A stretch of 32,303 nt of DNA from an uncultured Pseudomonadales bacterium. Lineage in GTDB: Bacteria > Pseudomonadota > Gammaproteobacteria > Pseudomonadales > Pseudohongiellaceae. Of the stretch, positions 17,900 to 26,149 are shown one piece after another (position 1 is the stretch's first letter; the number at the start of each line of letters is the position of its first letter). The stretch spans positions 1-32,303 of the forward strand of contig CASQMQ010000017.1 in assembly GCA_949430125.1 (NCBI GenBank), read 5' to 3'. A program made the position numbers and the translations under genes. The notes below the pieces were generated by a model. It worked only from the letters and a program-made list of their open reading frames with translations, was not told the DNA's origin and made no database searches.

Positions 17900-18238
17900 A
17901 TGAAGAAGGTCTACAGCACCGAAATTCTTGCGAATGCTTGGAATATTAAAAACGTCTTGGAGCAACATGATATCGAGGCGGTGATAAAAAATGAGAACCT
18001 TTTCTCGGTGTCAGGCGAGGTACCTTTTCTAGAATGCCTGCCCCAAATCTGGGTTAAGCCCCTGGACTTCGTCCGGGCCAAACAGATTATTGCAGACTTA
18101 AATGCGTCTTCAGAAGAGGTCGGTCCAGATTGGGTCTGTGCAAGTTGTGGGGAATCCAATCTGAGTAATTATGCTATTTGCTGGAGCTGCGAAAGTAGTC
18201 ATGGAAACGCTCATGAAAACGACCTGACCAATCAATAA
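17900..18238 (+). CDS. DUF2007-domain protein with C-terminal zinc ribbon
   Basis: A 112-aa cytosolic protein. Residues 1-68 match DUF2007 (putative signal-transducing protein, PII-like fold): KKVYSTEILANAWNIKNVLE, then IEAVIKNENL, then IWVKPLDFVRAKQII. Residues 78-98 form a zinc ribbon with C80-x2-C83 and C94-x2-C97 (CASCGE...CWSCE), similar to RanBP2-type fingers. The function is unknown. The frame is open upstream within murJ, but ATG 17900 gives the clean family N-terminus. It lies 17 bp after murJ and 2 bp before the hydrolase gene, so all are probably one transcript. Confidence 0.85.
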   Translation: MKKVYSTEILANAWNIKNVLEQHDIEAVIKNENLFSVSGEVPFLECLPQIWVKPLDFVRAKQIIADLNASSEEVGPDWVCASCGESNLSNYAICWSCESSHGNAHENDLTNQ

Positions 18239-18240
18239 GC

Positions 18241-18975
18241 ATGTTAAAGATATTCGCTCAACTTACCCTACTTAGCCTGCTCGTCGTCCTGCCCTCATCA
18301 TTGGTGGCTGAGTGTGTTGTACTTCTGCATGGCTTAGGCAGGCTCTCTAACTCTATGTCTGAGTTGGAGACGAAGCTAGCATCTGCGGGATATAGCGTGT
18401 CGAATATTAAGTATCCATCGCGCAGCCACCCCATCGATCTGCTGGCAGTGGATGCTATAGGCCGCGGTCTCACTCAGTGCAGGAGCGAGGGTCCGGGCGA
18501 AATCCATTTCATTACGCATTCTTTAGGCGGCATACTGCTGCGTTATTATCTCTCGGAGAACACAATTTCTGAGTTGGGTCGAGTCGTGATGCTTGGGCCA
18601 CCGAATCAGGGTAGTGAAATTGTGGATGGCCTTTTGACACTGCCTGGTTTTGGTTTTATCGGCGGGCCAGCAGGCGTGGCATTAGGAACGGGTGAGGGCA
18701 GTATCATCAATAGTTTGGGTCCAGTTGAATTCGATCTCGGTATCATTGCAGGAAGTACTAATATCAACCCCTTAGAGTTCCTGTTTATTGCGGGGCCCAG
18801 TGATAGTGTCGTTTCCATCGAGAGCACCAAGGTGCAAGGCATGAATGCGCATATGGTCTTGCCGGTAACCCATACATTCATGATGCGAAACAATGAGGTG
18901 ATCGAGCAGGCAATTCATTATTTGAAGACGGGTTCCTTTATTCTCGAGTCTATTGATGAAGAGGTTGATGACTAA
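18241..18975 (+). CDS. exported alpha/beta hydrolase (lipase/esterase-like)
   Basis: A 244-aa protein with a signal peptide (LLSLLVVLPSSLVA, residues ~9-23), so periplasmic. Alpha/beta-hydrolase features: VVLLHGLGR (26-34, oxyanion HG), nucleophile S94 in ITHSLGG, a likely acid D188 in AGPSDSVV and a likely His H211 in VTHTFMM. It resembles lipases and acyltransferases of the PGAP1/DUF676 type; the substrate is unknown. C25 directly follows the signal-peptide end but there is no canonical lipobox. Its start is 2 bp after the DUF2007 gene, and its end overlaps the next gene. Confidence 0.83.
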   Translation: MLKIFAQLTLLSLLVVLPSSLVAECVVLLHGLGRLSNSMSELETKLASAGYSVSNIKYPSRSHPIDLLAVDAIGRGLTQCRSEGPGEIHFITHSLGGILLRYYLSENTISELGRVVMLGPPNQGSEIVDGLLTLPGFGFIGGPAGVALGTGEGSIINSLGPVEFDLGIIAGSTNINPLEFLFIAGPSDSVVSIESTKVQGMNAHMVLPVTHTFMMRNNEVIEQAIHYLKTGSFILESIDEEVDD

Positions 18976-19813
18976 AATGACAGCCAATAGTAATCCCAGT
19001 ACCGCTCTCAACAACTCTGCCAGCCTTCATCCGAACCAAATTACTGTGGCTGCTGAGCTAGGCCTCGATTTGGCTAATCTTAGCTCTGCGGCCGCTGTAG
19101 TCGATGCTATTGAATCTAAACTGGGCAAGTTGGCCGAGGAAGAGTGTGCTCGCTGGTTCACGATCAGTGTGCTAAGACATTTGTGCAAGGCAAAGTGGAC
19201 AGAGCCCCCCGGCAGCGATCTGGATGAGGCTAAGCAAAAGAATCTCGCTAAAGATTGCTTGGCTGTTGAAGGGTTCTCTTCATCACTACGTACCGTCACT
19301 AAAGATGCTAGAAGCAAGTTTAGAATAATAGATTTTGCCAGCAGTAAGAAAATCGAAAAGGGGGTGTTGTCGAACGGCACTAAGGCTTACAAAATTACGG
19401 CCAAACTTATAATAGAGGTAGGATTAGTTGAGCGAAAATCGAAACAGGCGAGTAACAAAAACCGGTCAAAAAAGAAGCCGGCAGACCAGTCGTTGGAGCT
19501 AGAGCCGGAATTAAAAATGGAATCAAAAGAAGTCGAGAAAACAGTCGTCGGTCGGAGGGCGAAACGTCGTGGTTACTCGGAAGATGAATCCATTGGTGCG
19601 GAAGATGCCCTAGAGGCGACATCGGGGAAAAATCAAACGATGTCCATGAGCAAGGAAGAGTTCGCAGGGTTAGATGTCACATTAAGTAAAAACGACGCCG
19701 AGATCATCCAGCAGAACTGGGGTGATCAGCAGAATGAAGATCGTTGGAGTCGACCACTGGGGCTGTTAGCCGGCGTTGGTTTTTTTGTATTCGTCGCGCT
19801 GTTGTTCTTCTAG
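18968..19813 (+). CDS. unrecognised tail-anchored protein
   Basis: About 281 aa; I do not recognise a family. An N-terminal globular region (~20-150) contains a short helix-rich segment with ECARWFTISVLRHLCKAKW. The middle (~155-240) is highly charged and rich in K, E, S and R, probably disordered. A single hydrophobic helix ends the protein (PLGLLAGVGFFVFVALLFF), with no signal peptide, so it looks tail-anchored facing the cytoplasm. Start choice is uncertain: TTG 18953, ATG 18956, ATG 18968 and ATG 18977 are all in frame. I prefer 18968, which overlaps the hydrolase stop by 8 bp and implies translational coupling. It ends 20 bp from convergent efpL. Confidence 0.7.
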   Translation: MTKMTANSNPSTALNNSASLHPNQITVAAELGLDLANLSSAAAVVDAIESKLGKLAEEECARWFTISVLRHLCKAKWTEPPGSDLDEAKQKNLAKDCLAVEGFSSSLRTVTKDARSKFRIIDFASSKKIEKGVLSNGTKAYKITAKLIIEVGLVERKSKQASNKNRSKKKPADQSLELEPELKMESKEVEKTVVGRRAKRRGYSEDESIGAEDALEATSGKNQTMSMSKEEFAGLDVTLSKNDAEIIQQNWGDQQNEDRWSRPLGLLAGVGFFVFVALLFF

Positions 19814-19833
19814 ATGATTTTAGTTCACGCAGA

Positions 19834-20400
19834 CTAGGCGCGTGACATGAATTTCCCTGTTACCGTGTTCACCTTTATTACCTCTCCAACAGAGAGATAT
19901 TCCGGTACTTGAATTTCTAGTCCGCTCGAGAGTGTTGCTGTTTTGCTTCTATTGGTCGCAGACGATCCAGTCACTGCTGGTGGAGTATCGATTACTTCTA
20001 GATTCACCGATTGTGGTAATTCGATGCAAAGCAAATTGCCATCCATAATCAGGGCTACGATGTCTTCCTGTTGCTCTACCAAGTATGCTATCTGACCCTC
20101 AAGTCGATCGGAGTCTATCGCATACTGGCTGAAGTCTTCCATATTCATGAAGTAGTAGGTGTCGCCGTCTAAATAAGAATACTGTACGCCGACGCGGACA
20201 CAATCAGCTTCCTTTAGGAGATCGTCTCCCTTGAATGAAGAGTCTAGTTTCTGATGAGTCTGCAAATTATTGAAGCGGACCTTGTAGAGTGTGGCCGCTC
20301 CACGAGAGGAGGGGCTCTTGCTCTCTGTCTGCTTGACGATATGTGGAATGCCATCGATGTCGACGATCATTCCCCGTTTAAGTTCGTTGGCTTTAGGCAC
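19834..20400 (-). CDS. efpL: elongation factor P-like protein EfpL (YeiP)
   Basis: A 188-aa three-domain EF-P paralogue that binds stalled ribosomes at the E site. Instead of the modified lysine of EF-P, the domain I loop reads SKSPSSRGAATLYKVRF with arginine R33 at the tip, the hallmark of the YeiP/EfpL subgroup, which needs no lysine modification. The length and the final GKFMSR are typical. The start is GTG at 20400, with GAGGAG 8 bases upstream. It is divergent from the DAHP synthase gene. Canonical efp is not in the window. Confidence 0.93.
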   Translation of the reverse strand: MPKANELKRGMIVDIDGIPHIVKQTESKSPSSRGAATLYKVRFNNLQTHQKLDSSFKGDDLLKEADCVRVGVQYSYLDGDTYYFMNMEDFSQYAIDSDRLEGQIAYLVEQQEDIVALIMDGNLLCIELPQSVNLEVIDTPPAVTGSSATNRSKTATLSSGLEIQVPEYLSVGEVIKVNTVTGKFMSRA

Positions 20401-20518
20401 GCTGCTGACTCCTCTTCTGCTAGGCTCAATAATGTGGGGGAATCTACAGAATAGGCGTGCTCCTGTAAATAGCGCGGCACTAGTCGCGTGTGCGTAGCTA
20501 CATTTTAGCGATAAGGCT

Positions 20519-20546
20519 TTGAATAGTGGCTGTTTTCAACCATAAT
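20519..20546 (+). promoter_or_regulatory. candidate promoter of DAHP synthase
   Basis: TTGAAT (20519-20524), a 16-bp spacer, then CATAAT (20541-20546, 5 of 6), giving a leader of about 27 bases. No TrpR- or TyrR-box was recognised. Confidence 0.4.
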
Positions 20547-20578
20547 TCTCAATCCTAAAAAAGCATCAAGGTACGGCA

Positions 20579-21655
20579 ATGACAGAGCGCATCAAGGAAG
20601 TCGACAATCTTCATATTATTGGTCACGAGGAATTGGCCTCGCCAGCGGCACTAAAGAGCGAGTTTTCTCTAGAAGGCAAGGCTCTGGAGACAGTGCAGAA
20701 TGGCCATCGTTCGGTGAAAGGCATTCTCGATCACGAAGATTCAAGGTTGATCGTCGTCGTTGGACCGTGTTCCATCCACAGCCCGACTGAGGCGCTCGAA
20801 TATGCTCGACGCTTGAAGACTCTGGCAGATGAATTGTCGAATGAGTTATTGATCGTGATGCGCGTCTATTTTGAGAAGCCACGAACAGCTATTGGCTGGG
20901 AAGGACTAATCTATGACCCGCATCTCGATGGTAGCCACAAGATCGACCATGGCCTACGTATCGGTCGGCGCCTGATGTTGGATATAGCCGAAATAGGTCT
21001 GCCTATCGGCATCGAGGCTCTAGATCTTATTACGCCACAGTATTTGCAAGATTTGGTTAGCTGGACGGCAATAGGTGCGCGAACTACAGAGTCTCCGACT
21101 CACAGAAAGCTTTCGAGCGGGATTTCATCGGCAGTGGGTTTCAAGAATAACGTCGATGGCGGACTGATGGTCGCGGTAAATGCAATTCGCTCTGCTTCAG
21201 CTACCAATAGTTTTATCAGTGTGACCGAGGATGGTAAGGTTGCTATGTTTCGAACAGGGGGTAACCCGCATTGCCATGTCATTCTAAGAGGGGGCAAGTC
21301 ACCCAACTATGATGCGGCGAGCGTAGTGGCATGCGAAGAAGAACTGAAAAAGGCGGGTTTGATAGAGAATATAATGATCGACTGCAGCCATGGTAATTCG
21401 AATAAAGATCATCGTAATCAGAAACTGGTTTTGGATGAGGTCGCACAGCAGATCAATAACGGCAATAAATCCATCATCGGTGTCATGGTTGAGAGCAACT
21501 TGGAAGAGGGTAATCAGCCTATTCCGGACGACCTAGATGATCTGAAATACGGCGTGTCGATTACAGATGCCTGTATCGACTGGTCAACTACGGAGATATT
21601 GCTTAGAGAATTCGCCGTATCACTTTCGGAATCCCTGAAGTCTCGCGCAGGTTAG
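20579..21655 (+). CDS. 3-deoxy-7-phosphoheptulonate (DAHP) synthase, class I
   Basis: A 358-aa enzyme of the AroF/AroG/AroH family, joining PEP and erythrose-4-phosphate in the first step of aromatic amino-acid synthesis. Seen: VVGPCSIH with metal-binding C64, KPRT (100-103), AIGARTTESPTHRK, GFKNNVDGG, HVILRGGKSPNYD, IDCSHGNSNKD with H271, GVMVES with E305 and SITDACIDW with a metal-binding Asp. The N-terminal ~50 residues needed for feedback control are present, but I cannot say which amino acid inhibits it. Small departures from the consensus occur at SPTHRK (usually S-Q-V/E-HRE) and FKNNVDG (usually FKNGTDG). ATG 20579 has AAGG upstream. It is convergent with the aromatic aminotransferase. 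Confidence 0.94.
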   Translation: MTERIKEVDNLHIIGHEELASPAALKSEFSLEGKALETVQNGHRSVKGILDHEDSRLIVVVGPCSIHSPTEALEYARRLKTLADELSNELLIVMRVYFEKPRTAIGWEGLIYDPHLDGSHKIDHGLRIGRRLMLDIAEIGLPIGIEALDLITPQYLQDLVSWTAIGARTTESPTHRKLSSGISSAVGFKNNVDGGLMVAVNAIRSASATNSFISVTEDGKVAMFRTGGNPHCHVILRGGKSPNYDAASVVACEEELKKAGLIENIMIDCSHGNSNKDHRNQKLVLDEVAQQINNGNKSIIGVMVESNLEEGNQPIPDDLDDLKYGVSITDACIDWSTTEILLREFAVSLSESLKSRAG

Positions 21656-21662
21656 TTATTGC

Positions 21663-21699
21663 GCTTCTAATACGGCTAGGAAATCGACCGACTAGAAGC
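21663..21699. repeat. inverted repeat between convergent aroG-type and aminotransferase genes
   Basis: GCTTCTA (21663-21669) and TAGAAGC (21693-21699), a 7-bp perfect pair around a 23-base loop. There is no T-run, so it is at best a weak or Rho-dependent end for both genes. Confidence 0.3.
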
Positions 21700-21717
21700 A
21701 CAGCACAGAAGTGGCGG

Positions 21718-22914
21718 CTAGGCTTTCAGTACAGCGGCGAGGCTGTTGCTTAGATACTCTATGTTTGAGTCATTAATGCCAGCTACATTGATGCGGCTAG
21801 AGTTAACTAGATAGATGCTGTAGTCGTTAACTAGCGTCTGAACCTGATCCACATTCACGCCTAGGAAAGAGAACATACCTTTCTCTCTCTCGATAAAGCT
21901 AAAATCCTGCTCAATTCCAATAGACTGAATCTGCTTAACGAATTGGGCTCGCAGACCGTTTATGCGGTCACGCATTTCTGTCAATTCAGCATCCCATTCC
22001 GTGCGCAATGCGTCATTCGAGAGAATTAGCTGGACGGTGGCGGCACCATGATCAGGTGGCATTGAGTACATCGCTCTCGCGGCACCAGCTATCTGGGTTA
22101 TAGCCACTGCAGCTGCAGCATCGCTGTCGCAGATTAGCGTCATCGCACCGGTGCGCTCGCGATAGAGTCCGAAGTTCTTTGAGCAGGAACTGACTACGAT
22201 CAATTCGGGCAAGGATTCGGCGAGTAGGCGTGTACCGTAGACATCTTCTTCCAGACCATCTCCTAAGCCCTGATAGGCGAGGTCGATAAACACAGTGAAG
22301 CCTTGCTTGAGTGCAACGTCTCGAACTTGCTGCCACTGCTCCTGGTTCAAATCGGCGCCACAGGGGTTATGACAGCAGCCGTGCAGTAAAACAATATCAC
22401 CGCTATCAATCTTGCTAAGACATTCAATCATCGCGTCGAATTTCACACTATGACTGTCGTAGTCATAGTAGGGATATTCGGCGATCTTGAGTCCGGCCGA
22501 TCCTAGAAGAGGAACGTGGTTAGCCCAGGTTGGATTGCTAACCCAGACGGTAGCATCGGGGTTAGCTGATTTAATGAATTCTGCGGCGAGCCGCAAGCCA
22601 CCGCAGCCACCAGGTGACTGCACGGTAACGCGCCGCTTGCCAAGGCTGTCATTGAGGGATTTTCCTAGTAGCAACTCCGCTACTATCGCGTTGTAGCCAG
22701 CGTCACCAGTTGGCCCCACGTAGCTTTTCGTAGTCTGCGAATCGAGAATCATGCCCTCGGCTTTCTTCACCGCCGTCATGACGGGCGTATCGCCAGCCTC
22801 ATTTTTGTAAACGCCGATTCCCAAATCGATTTTCTTCGGGTTGCTGTCGGCACGGTAGCTGGCCATGAGTCCCAGAATGGGATCTGCGGGAAGAGCTGGA
22901 AGTGATTGAAACAT
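21718..22914 (-). CDS. aromatic amino-acid / aspartate aminotransferase (class I, PLP)
   Basis: A 398-aa cytosolic PLP enzyme of the AspC/TyrB group that interconverts aspartate or aromatic amino acids with their 2-oxo acids. Seen: PADPILGLMASYRAD, IDLGIGVYKNE, SYVGPTGDAGY, NPTWANH, HNPCGADL (N183), DLAYQGLG (D211, Y214), the PLP lysine K246 in SSCSKNFGLYRERTGA, and NSSRINVAG. One oddity: the phosphate-contact loop reads QSPGGCGGLR where relatives have QTxGGTGALR, so the PLP-phosphate threonine is a cysteine. It starts 10 bp after folD ends and is likely co-transcribed with it. Placement beside DAHP synthase suggests a TyrB-like role (inference). Confidence 0.93.
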   Translation of the reverse strand: MFQSLPALPADPILGLMASYRADSNPKKIDLGIGVYKNEAGDTPVMTAVKKAEGMILDSQTTKSYVGPTGDAGYNAIVAELLLGKSLNDSLGKRRVTVQSPGGCGGLRLAAEFIKSANPDATVWVSNPTWANHVPLLGSAGLKIAEYPYYDYDSHSVKFDAMIECLSKIDSGDIVLLHGCCHNPCGADLNQEQWQQVRDVALKQGFTVFIDLAYQGLGDGLEEDVYGTRLLAESLPELIVVSSCSKNFGLYRERTGAMTLICDSDAAAAVAITQIAGAARAMYSMPPDHGAATVQLILSNDALRTEWDAELTEMRDRINGLRAQFVKQIQSIGIEQDFSFIEREKGMFSFLGVNVDQVQTLVNDYSIYLVNSSRINVAGINDSNIEYLSNSLAAVLKA

Positions 22915-22924
22915 GTTATTTACT

Positions 22925-23797
22925 CTATCTTCTGAGGTTGGCTTTGAGGGTGTTTTGCAGCAAGGAGGCTCGTGTCATTGGACCTACACCTCCGGTTACG
23001 TAAGTAATATAGGAGCACTTGTTTTTCACGTTCTCGAAATCAACATCACCTACGTTTCTAAAACCTGATTTCTTCGAGTCATCTGGAACTCGGGTCTGCC
23101 CTACGTCGATAACCACGGCGCCTTCTTTTACCATATCAGCAGTGACGAATTCTGTCTTCCCAATAGCGACGATAAGTATGTCGGCGGTGGAGCAAAGCGC
23201 AGCGAGACTCTTTGTTCTGCTATGAGCTATGGTAACGGTTGCGTTGCCAGGGTTGGTATTGCGCGACATCAGCACTGCCATGGGAGTGCCAACGATGTTG
23301 CTGCGGCCTAATATCACGCAGTGCTTTCCTTCAGTATCTATCTCATAGCGTTTTAACAGTTCCATGATGCCGTTGGGTGTGGCCGATATAAAAGTGGGCA
23401 GGCCTAGGTTCAGGCGGCCCACGTTCTCGGGACAGAAACCATCGACATCCTTGGCAGGGTTGATAGCCAAGATAATCTTATTCTCATCGATATGCTTAGG
23501 CAGTGGTAGTTGCACGATGAATCCATCGATCGCATCGTTGTTGTTTAGTTCATTGACCTTAGCAAGCAGTTCCTGCTCGCTAATAGTGTCCTCGAGACGA
23601 ATCGTGGTTGACTCGAAATCGACCTCAGCACAGTCTTTGACCTTGAAAGCGACATAGTTCTGTGAGGCGCCGTCATTTCCGACGAGTACCGCCGCGAGGT
23701 GAGGAGCGCGCTGACCGCTGGCTTTGATTTCAGAGACAGTTTTAGCGATTTCTTGACGAATTTTCGCCGAGCAAGCCTTGCCATCAAGCAGTTGCAT
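22925..23797 (-). CDS. folD: methylenetetrahydrofolate dehydrogenase / cyclohydrolase
   Basis: A 290-aa bifunctional enzyme linking 5,10-methylene-THF and 10-formyl-THF. Seen: [13 protein letters not shown] with the catalytic lysine of Yxxx[31 protein letters not shown], the NADP-binding [16 protein letters not shown], and [18 protein letters not shown]. The frame runs open 44 codons further upstream, but ATG 23797 gives the family start [10 protein letters not shown] and has GGAAG in front. Middle of a leftward run: gloA 138 bp upstream, aminotransferase 10 bp downstream. Confidence 0.95.
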   Translation of the reverse strand: MQLLDGKACSAKIRQEIAKTVSEIKASGQRAPHLAAVLVGNDGASQNYVAFKVKDCAEVDFESTTIRLEDTISEQELLAKVNELNNNDAIDGFIVQLPLPKHIDENKIILAINPAKDVDGFCPENVGRLNLGLPTFISATPNGIMELLKRYEIDTEGKHCVILGRSNIVGTPMAVLMSRNTNPGNATVTIAHSRTKSLAALCSTADILIVAIGKTEFVTADMVKEGAVVIDVGQTRVPDDSKKSGFRNVGDVDFENVKNKCSYITYVTGGVGPMTRASLLQNTLKANLRR

Positions 23798-23935
23798 AGT
23801 GATCTTCCAATGTTTTAGAGAGCCCATTTCAGGGCCCGAGTGCGCATGAGGTGCTTCGCTGAGAATAGCGTATTTCGAAGTGGCTCTATGATAAACGAGC
23901 GACCAGATTAGCTCAAGCTCGGCGAGCAAATATGG

Positions 23936-24355
23936 CTACCACTTGTCGGTATTTTCCATGCTTTTCCACGGTTCTTGCTCCGGTAGTGCGTCGCCTCGCT
24001 GCAGGAGTTCGATCGAAATATTATCCGGTGACCGAACAAATGCCATATGGCCATCTCGTGGCGGACGATTGATAGTTACACCGGCATCCATCAGTTTTTG
24101 GCAAGCGGCGTAGATGTTGTCTACTGCGTAGGCGAGGTGGCCGAAATTGCGGCCCTCGTCATACTCCTCAGGATCCCAGTTGTAAGTAAGCTCAATCTGC
24201 GCCTCTTCATCGCCCTGCGCTGCCAGGAATACTAGGCTAAACCTCGCCTCCTCAAAATCGCGGCGCTGCAGCTGTTTGAGACCCAGGTGCTCGCAGTAGA
24301 ACTTCAAAGACTTATCTAGGTCATTTACTCGGACCATTGTGTGAAGGTATTTCAT
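23936..24355 (-). CDS. gloA: lactoylglutathione lyase (glyoxalase I)
   Basis: A 139-aa VOC-fold metalloenzyme converting the methylglyoxal-glutathione hemithioacetal to S-lactoylglutathione. Metal ligands visible in order: H5 (YLHTMVRV), E55 (IELTYNW), H73 (FGHLAYAV) and E116 (SIELLQR). The short length and Ni-type sequence fit the bacterial GloA group. It lies 47 bp after frmA on the same strand; both enzymes act on glutathione adducts of toxic aldehydes, which supports a shared detoxification transcript. Confidence 0.94.
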   Translation of the reverse strand: MKYLHTMVRVNDLDKSLKFYCEHLGLKQLQRRDFEEARFSLVFLAAQGDEEAQIELTYNWDPEEYDEGRNFGHLAYAVDNIYAACQKLMDAGVTINRPPRDGHMAFVRSPDNISIELLQRGDALPEQEPWKSMENTDKW

Positions 24356-24402
24356 AGAGATTACTCGGTTAGTGTCTGTGAACGGTTGTTAGAGCTACTA
24401 TT

Positions 24403-25509
24403 TTAGAAGAGTACGACGGATCGAATGCTTTTGCCTTCGTGCATTAGATCGAATGCCTTATTGATGTCTTCCAGTGGCATCGTGTGTGTAATGAGTGGGT
24501 CGATCTGAATCTTGCCATTCATGTACCAATCGACAATTTTGGGTACGTCGCTGCGGCCGCGTGCGCCACCAAAGGCGGTGCCCTTCCACGACCGGCCGGT
24601 TACCAGCTGAAAAGGGCGCGTCGAGATCTCTTGTCCGGCACCTGCTACGCCGATGATGTAAGACTCACCCCATCCCTTGTGGGTACATTCCAGCGCCTGG
24701 CGCATAGTCGTGGTGTTGCCTATGCATTCGAATGAATAGTCCACGCCGCCATCGGTTAAGTCGATTATGGCCTCAGTGACATTGTCGATGTCCTTTGGGT
24801 TGATAAAGTCGGTCATACCGAATTCGCGAGCAAGCTTCTCGCGGTCAGAATTGAGATCGACGCCAATAATGCGGTCGGCTCCAACCATTTTAGCCCCCTG
24901 GACGACATTGAGGCCGATACCACCGAGTCCGAAAACGGCAACTGTACTACCCGGTTCTACCTTGGCATCGAACGCCACTGCACCCACGCCGGTAGTAACG
25001 CCGCAACCGATATAGCACACCTTATCAAACGGTGCGTCAGAGCGAATCTTCGCTAGCGCGATCTCAGGAAGCACTGTGTAGTTGGAAAACGTAGAGCATC
25101 CCATATAGTGCAAGATGTGCTTGCCATCGAGAGAGAAGCGACTAGTGCCGTCGGGCATCAGTCCGCGGCCCTGAGTTGCGCGTATCGATTGGCAGAGATT
25201 CGTCTTGGGATTCAGACAGAAATTACATTCACGACATTCTGGTGTATATAGCGGGATGACTGTGTCGCCAACCTTTAAGGAGCTAACGCCAGGGCCGATT
25301 TCGACGACAATGCCAGCACCTTCATGGCCGAGTATCGCGGGGAAAGCACCCTCAGGATCATCGCCTGACAGAGTGAATGCATCCGTGTGGCAGATTCCAG
25401 TCGCTTTGATCTCAACAAGAACCTCTCCGGCTTTTGGGCCTTCCAGATCGACTTCGACGATTTCAAGTGGCTTCCCTGCTTCGAATGCAACCGCAGCGCG
25501 TGATTTCAT
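24403..25509 (-). CDS. frmA: S-(hydroxymethyl)glutathione dehydrogenase / class III alcohol dehydrogenase
   Basis: A 368-aa zinc enzyme that oxidises the formaldehyde-glutathione adduct to S-formylglutathione with NAD+; the class also reduces S-nitrosoglutathione. Seen: catalytic zinc C40 ([12 protein letters not shown]), GHEGAGIV (61-68), structural zinc C92/C95/C98/C106 ([16 protein letters not shown]), YIGCGVTTG, and the NAD fold [18 protein letters not shown]. The length is typical. Start ATG 25509 has GGGA 7 bases upstream. The partner S-formylglutathione hydrolase and an FrmR repressor are not in the window. The upstream region carries a long imperfect inverted repeat. Confidence 0.96.
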   Translation of the reverse strand: MKSRAAVAFEAGKPLEIVEVDLEGPKAGEVLVEIKATGICHTDAFTLSGDDPEGAFPAILGHEGAGIVVEIGPGVSSLKVGDTVIPLYTPECRECNFCLNPKTNLCQSIRATQGRGLMPDGTSRFSLDGKHILHYMGCSTFSNYTVLPEIALAKIRSDAPFDKVCYIGCGVTTGVGAVAFDAKVEPGSTVAVFGLGGIGLNVVQGAKMVGADRIIGVDLNSDREKLAREFGMTDFINPKDIDNVTEAIIDLTDGGVDYSFECIGNTTTMRQALECTHKGWGESYIIGVAGAGQEISTRPFQLVTGRSWKGTAFGGARGRSDVPKIVDWYMNGKIQIDPLITHTMPLEDINKAFDLMHEGKSIRSVVLF

Positions 25510-25593
25510 GAATTTTCCCTTGTTCTTATTAATATTGTTACTGAAGCTGTTGCTGAGATTATTGCCTGACTAGTCGCGTTGCAAGAGTCCTGT

Positions 25594-25662
25594 GCTCCAG
25601 GGGCAACTTAGGCTGTCAGTAATTTGTTTTGAGGTATCTTTGCACTTGCCCCATGCTGGAGC
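25594..25662. repeat. long imperfect inverted repeat upstream of frmA
   Basis: Left arm GCTCCAGGGGCAA (25594-25606); right arm TTGCCCCATGCTGGAGC (25646-25662). The arms are complementary apart from four extra bases in the right arm. It lies in the region between frmA and the rhodanese remnant and could be an operator pair or a transcript hairpin. Confidence 0.4.
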
Positions 25663-25714
25663 TTGCGGTTAGATGCGAGTATTATCGTGCGCTCAACTGT
25701 AAGCCTTGCCGATT

Positions 25715-26061
25715 ATGAAGAGAATTGCTCTACTCTATTTTCCCTCCTAGCAAGTGCAAGTTTCTTTGTCTTTGCGCAGGTCACGTGAGCGGGCAGGTGA
25801 ATGATAACATTGTGTGGATTGATGTGCGCTCTTAGCGCGAGGCATATCGGAGGCGCTATTAACATTCCTCACGGTGACATCGGTCAAAAAATATTCGTAG
25901 AAGTGCCTGACACCTTTAAAGAAGTGCACATATGTGATGGCAGTCAGGGGCCATTCGCAGGCATCGTGCTCGAAATGTTAATGGAGATAGGCTTTCAGGA
26001 AGTAGTTAACGAACGTGGCTATGAGGCTCTGCTTGAGAAGCAGGGCCTCAATGAAAAGTAG
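25715..26061 (+). pseudogene. PspE-like exported rhodanese, broken in several places
   Basis: Fragments in different frames assemble into a PspE-type single-domain sulfurtransferase. ATG 25715 gives MKRIALLY; one base out, FSLLASASFFVFAQ completes a signal peptide; then from about 25782 another frame gives VSGQVNDNIVWIDVRS; then ARHIGGAINIPHGDI from 25837, and HICDGSQGPFAG with the presumed active-site cysteine, ending at 26061. PspE reads WIDVR, then GAINIP, then a cysteine loop. At the third break about five residues (usually PEQY/PAEF) are also missing. Three frame changes plus a small deletion favour a true pseudogene. Rhodaneses transfer sulfane sulfur, and a TauE/SafE permease follows 88 bp on. 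Confidence 0.65.
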
Positions 26062-26149
26062 TGTGATCGCCACGATAGAATTCGCCACTTCATCCCACGT
26101 TTCACCATTAACCGGCGTAATGCTGCACTAATCCTGCCTACAACCGCTT

